This document shows, one piece after another, positions 6,060 to 10,719 of a stretch of 14,550 nucleotides of DNA. A program made the translations under genes and the position numbers. Below the pieces are notes generated by a model, which was given only the letters and a program-made list of their open reading frames with translations, searched no databases and was not told the origin of the DNA. Position 1 is the stretch's first letter, and every line of letters starts with the position of its first letter. Source of the stretch: CAZDXV01 sp964648705 (GTDB lineage Bacteria; Patescibacteriota; Minisyncoccia; Minisyncoccales; GWA2-38-27); NCBI GenBank assembly GCA_964648705.1, contig CAZYOI010000012.1, positions 1 through 14,550 of the forward strand, in the 5' to 3' direction.

Positions 6060-7150
6060 TTAATTTGACTTCAGATAGAATAAATTGGTCTAAATCTCCG
6101 TCTAGAACATCTTCAACACTGGAAGTTTCAACATCCGTTCTTAAATCCTTTACCATTTGATAAGGATGAAAAACATAGGATCTTATCTGGTTTCCCCAGG
6201 AAACGGATACATTTCCGCCTTTCACTTTTTTAAGCTCCTTTTCTTTCTTTTCTTCTTCCAGCTTATACAATTTAGAATAAAGAACCTCCATTGCCTTCTC
6301 CCTGTTCTTTCCCTGCAGTCTCTCCGCTTGAGAGCTTACTACAACTCCCGTAGGAATATGGGTTATCCTTATAGCAGATTCTCTTTTATTAACATACTGG
6401 CCTCCGGGTCCTGAAGCTCTGAAAGTATCTACCTTTAAATCCTCGGGCTTTACTTCAACCTCTTCTTTTCCTATTACGGGAAGAACCTCCACTAAAGTAA
6501 AAGAAGTATGACGCAGGCTCTTAGCTGAAAAGGGAGATATTCTTACCAAGCGATGAACTCCTGACTCTTTTTTAAAAAGACCGTAGGCATAGGATCCTTT
6601 AATCTTTATTGTAGCAGATTTAGTCCCTATTCTCCCGTCAGGGCCTCCTCCTTCTCCAAAAGACTGATCTATAACTTCAAAGGAGAACCCCTTTCTCTGG
6701 CAGTATCTCTGATACATTCTTAAAAGTATTGTAGCCCAATCCTGGGCGTCAATGCCTCCAGCTCCTGAAAGTATCTGCAAAATAGCGTTCTTTCTATCAT
6801 ACTTTCCGGAAAGAAAGGTCTTAAACTCTTCTTTCCTTATTCTCTTTTCTAAAGAAGATATTTTCTCTTCCATTTCAGAAAAAAGATCGTCCTCTTCTGA
6901 AATATCGCTTAATTCCTTTATCTCAGAAAGCTCTTTTTTTATCTCTTCCAGCCCCTCAACCTCTTCTTTTAAATCTGAAAGCTCCTGGTTTACAGAAGCT
7001 GCCCTCTTTTTATCATCCCAGAAATCAGGCTCCTGAATCTCTTTTTCCAATTCTTTTATCTTCTTTTTTTTCTCCTCAATGTCAAAGACAGTCCAGCAAA
7101 TGCTGGAGTTTTTTTTCCAATCCCTCTATTTTTTCCTTTAAATCCGTCAT
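6046..7150 (-). CDS. prfB: Peptide chain release factor 2 (programmed +1 frameshift)
   Basis: RF2 recognises UAA and UGA and releases the peptide from the ribosome. Translation starts at ATG 7150 (MTDLKEKIEGLEKKLQHLLDCL, here given only up to the shift), meets an in-frame CTT TGA C at 7087-7081 and must shift +1 to continue as DIEEKKKKIKEL; the product is about 367 aa (E. coli 365). The UGA-decoding SPF tripeptide is at 205-207 and the catalytic GGQ at 249-251 of the joined protein. An annotation that ignores the shift would begin at 7050 and lose 33 residues. The frameshift autoregulates RF2: low RF2 favours the shift. The ribosome binding site is weak (GGA 8 nt before the ATG). The gene overlaps ftsE by 14 bp. 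Confidence 0.95.
7081..7087 (-). other. RF2 programmed +1 frameshift site (CTT TGA C)
   Basis: On the minus strand the codons CTT TGA C match the conserved slippery stop of prfB. Skipping the T at 7084 joins the two reading frames. The upstream stimulator is reduced: only GGA in CTGGACTGT, versus AGGGGG in E. coli. It shows that UGA is a stop codon in this organism. Confidence 0.95.
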
Positions 7151-7227
7151 ATCTTATTCCAAGACTATAGGATTTTACCTTAGCGAAAAAAGCTTTGCTT
7201 ACTTTAAGATACCATATTTTAGAGAAT

Positions 7228-7260
7228 AAAAAAAGGGGCGATCAAAACTTCGATCGCCCC
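7228..7260 (-). terminator. Strong terminator of the orphan RNA
   Basis: On the minus strand, GGGGCGATC pairs perfectly with GATCGCCCC (9 bp, 8-nt loop) and is followed by seven T (7234-7228). It separates the RNA from prfB, which has no clear promoter of its own; partial read-through could supply prfB. Confidence 0.92.
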
Positions 7261-7621
7261 TTGCTGCAAGAAAGCTCTGGCTTAAAAATCAGCCGTTCGC
7301 CCTTTAGTCTCTAGAGTTTAGCCTCTAGGGCTTTGGGCCAGGTGGCTCGGTCTCTCCTGAGAACAGCCTAGCATGCCTCAGCTGGTTTCTCATTCGCTCT
7401 TCCTAGAAAGAGCTAGAGAGTCCTCCTCCCTGATGCCAGACAGCAGCTCTCCTGCAGCTTGGGAAGGAAAGGAGACGAACACGGCAAACGGATGGCTTTG
7501 CCTCACCCCGAGGCAAGGTTGCCGCACCCGTTAATAAGCCTGTTCTTAGAAAAGAGAGTTTAGCGCGGTTACACTCTCTCTTCCCGTCTCTCAATCCAGC
7601 CCCCTCCAAAGAACTATTTAT
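7235..7621 (-). ncRNA. Orphan structured RNA of about 380 nt, family not recognised
   Basis: A consensus promoter and a strong terminator bracket a GC-rich stretch with no convincing ORF; a 68-codon ORF inside lacks a ribosome binding site. The RNA can form clear hairpins: an 11-bp helix GAAGAGAGAGT/ACTCTCTTTTC (about 7593-7550) whose 13-nt loop holds CCGC that could pair with GCGG downstream; TTGCCTC/GAGGCAA (about 7516-7498); GCTCTT/AAGAGC (about 7411-7394); CTAGAG/CTCTAG (about 7328-7311). It lacks a tmRNA tag frame and the tRNA-like GGTTCGA end, lacks the SRP GGAAG/AGCAG motif, and RNase P RNA is elsewhere in the window. A divergent known RNA is possible. Confidence 0.65.
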
Positions 7622-7627
7622 ACTACC

Positions 7628-7656
7628 ATTGTAGCATGGTACAGAGTGTTTGTCAA
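7628..7656 (-). promoter_or_regulatory. Promoter of the orphan RNA
   Basis: On the minus strand, TTGACA (7656-7651), 17 bp, TACAAT (7633-7628). Only one base differs from consensus. Transcription should start near 7621. The -35 box contains the TGA stop codon of the upstream zinc-ribbon gene. Confidence 0.88.
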
Positions 7657-7883
7657 GAGTTTTGAGTCTTAAGAGGCCTCAAAACCCTGACCTTTCCCGT
7701 ACTCTCGCCTGTTGAAGAGCAGCGGGGACACTCTTTGTTAAAGTCGAGAATGACAGCCCGAGCTCCCTCTTCTATTTCTCTTTCCACCCTTTCTTTCATT
7801 TCCGGTGACAGAAAAGGCTGAGCAGCCCTTTCTTTAATTTCACAATACCCGCAAACGGGACATTGAATCCAGTACTTTGCCAT
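7653..7883 (-). CDS. Small zinc-ribbon protein, copy 1 (unknown function)
   Basis: 76 aa. C8-x2-C11-G and C52-x-R-C55 form a plausible zinc ribbon with a charged helix between (FLSPEMKERVEREIEEG). It aligns with the 67-aa protein at 9078-9281: both have C8, C11, G12 and F24-L25-S26 at identical positions and a C-x-R-C pair near the end, so they are paralogues. The ATG at 7883 has a good Shine-Dalgarno (AGGAGAGGGG). Its stop codon lies within the -35 box of the downstream RNA promoter, so some transcripts may read into that RNA. I do not recognise the family; binding of RNA, DNA or protein would be a guess. Confidence 0.78.
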   Translation of the reverse strand: MAKYWIQCPVCGYCEIKERAAQPFLSPEMKERVEREIEEGARAVILDFNKECPRCSSTGESTGKVRVLRPLKTQNS

Positions 7884-7933
7884 AACCCCTCTCCTTTCTT
7901 TTCTGGTTCGCTTAGAGTACTTAAAACCCTAAC

Positions 7934-7963
7934 ATAATAGTATAGAAAAGTCAAACAAGTTAA
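7934..7963 (-). promoter_or_regulatory. Tentative promoter of zinc-ribbon copy 1
   Basis: On the minus strand, TTAACT (7963-7958), 18 bp, TATTAT (7939-7934). TATACT a few bases upstream is an alternative -10. It directly follows the hairpin of the preceding gene. Confidence 0.4.
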
Positions 7964-7989
7964 AGGGAGAGTCCGAAAACTCTCCCTTT
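7962..7989 (-). terminator. Terminator after the 156-aa gene
   Basis: An 11-bp perfect stem, AAAGGGAGAGT (7962-7972) with ACTCTCCCTTT (7979-7989), around a 6-nt loop. On the minus strand the tail is only TTTAACTTGTTT, so termination may be partial. A GCCGCC/GGCGGC palindrome lies between it and the stop codon. Confidence 0.65.
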
Positions 7990-8006
7990 TGCCGCCTCGG
8001 CGGCCT

Positions 8007-8477
8007 CTACAGAGGCGCCCGACCCCGGGACCCTCTGCGCTTCAGCAGATGAGCTATCGAGGAAGCTCTTCTTTCAAGCCTCTCTCGATTAATTTGCCCA
8101 TCTCCTGTATAGACTTCATCTTTGTGAATGATGAAGTCCGCGCGGTATGTCTCTTTCTTGCCGTTGCAAGTGAGGTCCACCGTCACAACGGCCCTGTTCC
8201 AAAGAAAGAATCCGTCCACGCTGTGAAAGCGGTCTAGGGGGCTTCCTACAGCGGTGTAAAGTCCGAGTTGTGAACAATCCTCTTCTCCCAGGGCTTCAGC
8301 CACTAGGAAATGGAGGTCATTGGCAGCCCGGTTTTTAGGATCGGCCGGGTCTGCCGGTTGATGGCGCATCACCTCTCTCACACAACGACTGTAGGAGAGA
8401 TAGCCAGCGCCCCTCCAGGACCACAGACACGCACCCAGGATTTCTTCTTCAAAGATTCTTCCGGTATAGCCGTCCAT
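8007..8477 (-). CDS. Conserved-looking protein of unknown function, 156 aa
   Basis: Not recognised. It has no membrane segment or signal peptide. The centre holds an aromatic, beta-rich stretch, FHSVDGFFLWNRAVVTVDLT, followed by KKETYRADFIIHKDEV; the spaced acidic residues recall, but do not match, a PD-(D/E)XK nuclease core. The C-terminus is Arg-rich (KRRGSRGRAPL) and GC-rich at the DNA level. The ATG at 8477 is preceded by a GGGAGAG ribosome binding site. It has its own consensus promoter and a hairpin after the stop, so it is a single-gene unit. Confidence 0.7.
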   Translation of the reverse strand: MDGYTGRIFEEEILGACLWSWRGAGYLSYSRCVREVMRHQPADPADPKNRAANDLHFLVAEALGEEDCSQLGLYTAVGSPLDRFHSVDGFFLWNRAVVTVDLTCNGKKETYRADFIIHKDEVYTGDGQINRERLERRASSIAHLLKRRGSRGRAPL

Positions 8478-8519
8478 AGCTTCTCTCCCTAAAAAGGTTC
8501 AAAGATCAATTCTGCTTAC

Positions 8520-8548
8520 ATTATACCATATTATATTATCTATGTCAA
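8520..8548 (-). promoter_or_regulatory. Consensus promoter of the 156-aa gene
   Basis: On the minus strand, TTGACA (8548-8543), 17 bp, TATAAT (8525-8520): a perfect match to the sigma-70 consensus in both boxes and spacing. It begins directly after the T-run of the preceding terminator. Confidence 0.9.
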
Positions 8549-8575
8549 TAAAAAGACAAGCTGTAAAGCTTGTCT
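8549..8575 (-). terminator. Terminator after the 133-aa gene
   Basis: AGACAAGC (8554-8561) pairs with GCTTGTCT (8568-8575), an 8-bp stem with a 6-nt loop, followed on the minus strand by TTTTTATT. It lies 7 bp after the stop codon. Confidence 0.85.
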
Positions 8576-8582
8576 CTTGTTC

Positions 8583-8984
8583 TCAGGAGAGCAGAAAATC
8601 AAAAAAGGCCTTTGCTTCTTCGGGAGCTTCTTTTTCAATCTCCACGCTGGAAACCCCTATTCTTTCTCCTCTCTTTTCCCAGGCCTCATTCATGCAGTTG
8701 AAAATATAGCTCAAGAAAAATTCAAGAAGATAATACTCGTCAGGAGGAAGCAAGAATCTTAACTCTAGCAAGCTCCTGAATTCCAAAATCGTTTCGCCTT
8801 CTTTTTCCACTCGAAAATAATGCCAGCCGTTTTCCGCTCCAGCAAAAAGGAAATAAAACTCTTTCTGATTGCGATCTCCAAAAAAATCGCATTCAATCTC
8901 AATCTCGCCCTCGAGCTCGGCGATTGAAGGCGAACCTTCTTTCTCAAGCCACCGCCTAATCTCCGTTCTTACCCTCATTCTCAT
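8583..8984 (-). CDS. Protein of unknown function, 133 aa, acidic
   Basis: Not recognised. I start it at ATG 8984 (MRMRVRTEIRRWLEKEG) because an AAGGAGA ribosome binding site sits 7 nt upstream and the promoter lies at 9021-9049; a longer ORF to 9074 would run through that promoter. The N-terminus is basic, the rest acidic, with an aromatic beta-like part (EFYFLFAGAENGWHYFRVE) and a helical C-terminus ending FFDFLLS. No membrane helix or metal motif is convincing. It is flanked by its own promoter and terminator. Confidence 0.72.
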   Translation of the reverse strand: MRMRVRTEIRRWLEKEGSPSIAELEGEIEIECDFFGDRNQKEFYFLFAGAENGWHYFRVEKEGETILEFRSLLELRFLLPPDEYYLLEFFLSYIFNCMNEAWEKRGERIGVSSVEIEKEAPEEAKAFFDFLLS

Positions 8985-9020
8985 TTTCTCTCTCCTTAAA
9001 GTTTCCAATGTACTAAAGTT

Positions 9021-9049
9021 ATAATACAGGAAAAAGAACAGAATGTCAA
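9021..9049 (-). promoter_or_regulatory. Promoter of the 133-aa gene
   Basis: On the minus strand, TTGACA (9049-9044), 17 bp, TATTAT (9026-9021). Transcription should start near 9014. The -35 overlaps the end of the upstream terminator T-run. Confidence 0.85.
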
Positions 9050-9076
9050 AAAAAGAGTGCTCCTTCTGGAACACCC
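9048..9076 (-). terminator. Terminator after zinc-ribbon copy 2
   Basis: On the minus strand, GGGTGTTCC pairs with GGAGCACTC (9 bp with two G-T pairs, loop AGAA), followed by seven T. It starts 1 bp after the stop codon. Confidence 0.88.
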
Positions 9077-9077
9077 G

Positions 9078-9281
9078 TTAAACTTCAAGGTTGGCAGATA
9101 AGTTCCGGTCTCCCCGGTCGGCGCAACGAGAACACTTTCCGAGAAATCTAACAACAACTTCTTCTCTCTGAATCTTAAGCCAAAGCTTTTTTCTCTCTTT
9201 AGAGCTAAGGAAAGAGATGAGAACCCCGTAAGAAGCTATCCATATTCCGCAGCCAGAGCAACTGACTATGCAGTTATTCAT
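9078..9281 (-). CDS. Small zinc-ribbon protein, copy 2 (unknown function)
   Basis: 67 aa. C8-x2-C11-G near the start and C50-x-R-C53 near the end suggest one bound zinc. The middle is more hydrophobic than in copy 1 (IWIASYGVLISFLSS), but C8, C11, G12 and F24-L25-S26 align without gaps to the 76-aa protein at 7653-7883, so the two are diverged paralogues. The ATG at 9281 has a GGAG Shine-Dalgarno. It follows the tRNA-Gly/tRNA-Thr pair on the same strand with no promoter that I can see, so it may be made from the processed tRNA transcript. Function unknown. Confidence 0.75.
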   Translation of the reverse strand: MNNCIVSCSGCGIWIASYGVLISFLSSKERKKLWLKIQREEVVVRFLGKCSRCADRGDRNLSANLEV

Positions 9282-9332
9282 TCCTTTCTCCTTTCCAGTT
9301 CATTTCCTTTCTATCATTTAAAAAATGTGTTG

Positions 9333-9404
9333 AGCCAGCGGTCAGATTCGAACTGACGGCCTACTCTTTACGAAAGAGTTGCTCTGCCCCTGAGCTACGC
9401 TGGC
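9333..9404 (-). tRNA. tRNA-Thr, anticodon CGT
   Basis: Acceptor GCCAGCG/CGCTGGC, D-arm GCTC/GAGC, anticodon stem ACTCT/AGAGT with loop TTCGTAA, T-arm GTCAG-TTCGAAT-CTGAC, discriminator U73. Anticodon CGT reads ACG (Thr). CCA is not encoded. Its first base directly follows the CCA of tRNA-Gly. Confidence 0.95.
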
Positions 9405-9478
9405 TGGAGCGGGATACCGGAATCGAACCGGCGCCTCAACCTTGGGAAGGTTACGTACTGCCGTTATACTAATCCCGC
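9405..9478 (-). tRNA. tRNA-Gly, anticodon CCC
   Basis: Acceptor GCGGGAT/ATCCCGC, anticodon loop TTCCCAA, T-arm GCCGG-TTCGATT-CCGGT, discriminator U73. Anticodon CCC reads GGG (Gly). A CCA is present at 9407-9405, directly before tRNA-Thr, so RNase P cleavage of tRNA-Thr would expose it. The 5' end is 1 nt after the stop codon of the FtsB-like gene. Confidence 0.95.
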
Positions 9479-9479
9479 C

Positions 9480-9854
9480 TTAATAATCCCAGAACTTAAG
9501 CTTTTCCCACCATTCTTTCTTCTCTTTCTCTTCTTCTGTTTCTTTCTCCTCGCCTTCTCTTGTTATAACGATCATATCTTCATTAGGCTTTTTAAAGCCG
9601 AGATCCTCTCTAGCTTTCTCTTCTATAAACTCTTTGCTTCCTGCCTTGGAGATATTTTCCTCAAAAACGCCCTTTTTGCTCTCTACGCTCTTGATATTTT
9701 CTTCAATTTCTACTATCCTGGAATTGAGTTCCGCTCTCTTTTTGCTTAATCTCCAATTGGTAATTCCTAAAAAAACCACAATCAAAAGGAAAAATAGAAG
9801 AAACAACACAGAGAATAAATTAGATTTTTCCTTTTTCCTTTTTTTTGCTACCAT
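9480..9854 (-). CDS. FtsB/DivIC-like septum formation initiator
   Basis: 124 aa from ATG 9854 (MVAKKRKKEK); a TTG at 9872 would add six residues but offers no better ribosome binding site. A Lys-rich cytoplasmic tail is followed by one transmembrane helix (about residues 12-34), a coiled coil (about 35-75), and the family's C-terminal motif, EFIEEKAREDLGFKKPNED. The last 20 residues are Glu/Lys-rich and end in aromatic WWEKLKFWDY. FtsB/DivIC proteins bridge early and late division proteins on the outer face of the membrane. The gene ends 1 nt before tRNA-Gly and starts 6 bp from a divergent small membrane-protein gene. Confidence 0.85.
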   Translation of the reverse strand: MVAKKRKKEKSNLFSVLFLLFFLLIVVFLGITNWRLSKKRAELNSRIVEIEENIKSVESKKGVFEENISKAGSKEFIEEKAREDLGFKKPNEDMIVITREGEEKETEEEKEKKEWWEKLKFWDY

Positions 9855-9860
9855 AAAACT

Positions 9861-9956
9861 ATGAATCAACAAAAAGTATTCAAAACAGTTTGGATTATCT
9901 TAATATCCCTAGTTGTAATAAGCATGTTTTCCTTTGTGCTTGCTCCTTTATTCTAG
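9861..9956 (+). CDS. 31-aa single-helix membrane protein
   Basis: ATG 9861 to TAG 9954-9956 encodes a short basic start (MNQQKVFKTVW), one hydrophobic helix (about residues 10-28) and the end FVLAPLF. I recall similar peptides with a WxxxS, SM and APLF pattern from Parcubacteria, but cannot verify this here. There is no Shine-Dalgarno; TACCAT at 9849-9854 lies 6 nt before the ATG and could be the -10 of a leaderless transcript. The start codon is 6 bp from the divergent start of the FtsB-like gene, and a bidirectional terminator follows. The layout suggests a real gene. Confidence 0.68.
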   Translation: MNQQKVFKTVWIILISLVVISMFSFVLAPLF

Positions 9957-9983
9957 CCCTTTTTTCCCTTGTTTTCAATAAAG

Positions 9984-10009
9984 AGAGGCCGATTGTACAA
10001 TCGACCTCT
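9984..10009. terminator. Bidirectional terminator
   Basis: AGAGG (9984-9988) with CCTCT (10005-10009) and an inner CGATTG/CAATCG stem. TTTT follows on the plus strand and CTTTATTG on the minus strand. It serves the 31-aa gene and the convergent zinc-finger gene. Confidence 0.82.
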
Positions 10010-10016
10010 TTTAATG

Positions 10017-10649
10017 TTATTCGAAGAGTTCTTCTTCAACTGATTTTTTGCTAAACCGCGGAATGCCTATTTTCTTTCTCAGGCGGCCGACAGTTTGAGA
10101 AGAAACCCCAACAATATCAGCAATCTCCGTATCTGGAAGCCTTCCAAGAAAGGAAGCAACCTTGTTTTTCCAAGGCTTCATTTCCTGAAAAGGATACTTT
10201 TTACCTAAATCTTTAAAAGCAGCTCCGAGCGTACCGAAATGAATAAGGGCGGAGTAATAAACACTGGTATTCGTCCTAAGAATATGTCCGGGCAAAAAAC
10301 CTTCTTTCCCTTCAAGATTAGCTAGCACTTGCTGGGGGCAGATAAAATCCAGCTCCATATATCCTGACGGAGTTCTACAGCGCAACAGAGCCCGAAACCG
10401 CTCCTCACAAAAACTGCAGGTGGTGTCAAAATCAGCGGGGTCATCATTAAACCCCTCCAGAATCTCCCTGAGAGAAAGTTTATGTCCGCAACGAGGACAG
10501 ACTCCCAGCGGCTCGTACTCTTCGTTTCTAATAATTTGAACTAACATTAAGCGAAGAGTCAAAAGATGATCTTGTCTCATTTCCATACTCTGCCGAATAG
10601 TCATTACTTGACGCTGTTCCGTCTTCATTACCATTCTCATTCCCGTCAT
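10017..10649 (-). CDS. Zinc-finger and helix-turn-helix protein of unknown role
   Basis: 210 aa. The Met/Gln-rich N-terminus (about 1-47, TEQRQVMTIRQSMEMRQDHL) resembles, loosely, the helical N-terminus of sigma-54. Then comes a zinc finger, C51-x2-C54 and C78-x2-C81 (CPRCG, CSFC), a middle domain (about 85-165), and a C-terminal HTH (about 170-196, LPDTEIADIVGVSSQTVGRL) that should bind DNA. A zinc ribbon plus HTH suggests a transcription regulator, possibly one special to Patescibacteria. The ATG at 10649 has an AAAGGAG ribosome binding site. It has its own promoter after lepA and a bidirectional terminator. Confidence 0.75.
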   Translation of the reverse strand: MTGMRMVMKTEQRQVMTIRQSMEMRQDHLLTLRLMLVQIIRNEEYEPLGVCPRCGHKLSLREILEGFNDDPADFDTTCSFCEERFRALLRCRTPSGYMELDFICPQQVLANLEGKEGFLPGHILRTNTSVYYSALIHFGTLGAAFKDLGKKYPFQEMKPWKNKVASFLGRLPDTEIADIVGVSSQTVGRLRKKIGIPRFSKKSVEEELFE

Positions 10650-10691
10650 CCTTTTCTCCTTTCCGTGAGTTCATTTAAAAGACCTGCTTTA

Positions 10692-10719
10692 ATAATAAAG
10701 AAAAAATAGCATATGTCAA
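10692..10719 (-). promoter_or_regulatory. Promoter of the zinc-finger/HTH gene
   Basis: On the minus strand, TTGACA (10719-10714), 16 bp, TATTAT (10697-10692). The TGA inside TTGACA is the stop codon of lepA (10718-10716). Confidence 0.85.

Noticed and set aside
7081..7087. UGA recoded as glycine or tryptophan
   Set aside because: The TGA sits at the classical RF2 shift site, and several genes end at TGA before a terminator or the next gene, so it is a stop.
7403..7609. 68-codon ORF within the orphan RNA
   Set aside because: No ribosome binding site, Arg/Leu-rich composition typical of GC-rich shadow frames, and it overlaps strong RNA hairpins.
7235..7621. tmRNA (ssrA) for the orphan RNA
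   Set aside because: The 5' end has GGGGGCTGGATTGA, faintly tmRNA-like, but there is no tag frame ending in Ala-Ala-stop and no tRNA-like GGTTCGA T-arm or CCA at the 3' end.
8985..9074. N-terminal extension of the 133-aa protein
   Set aside because: It would cover the consensus promoter and the preceding terminator; a good ribosome binding site supports the ATG at 8984.
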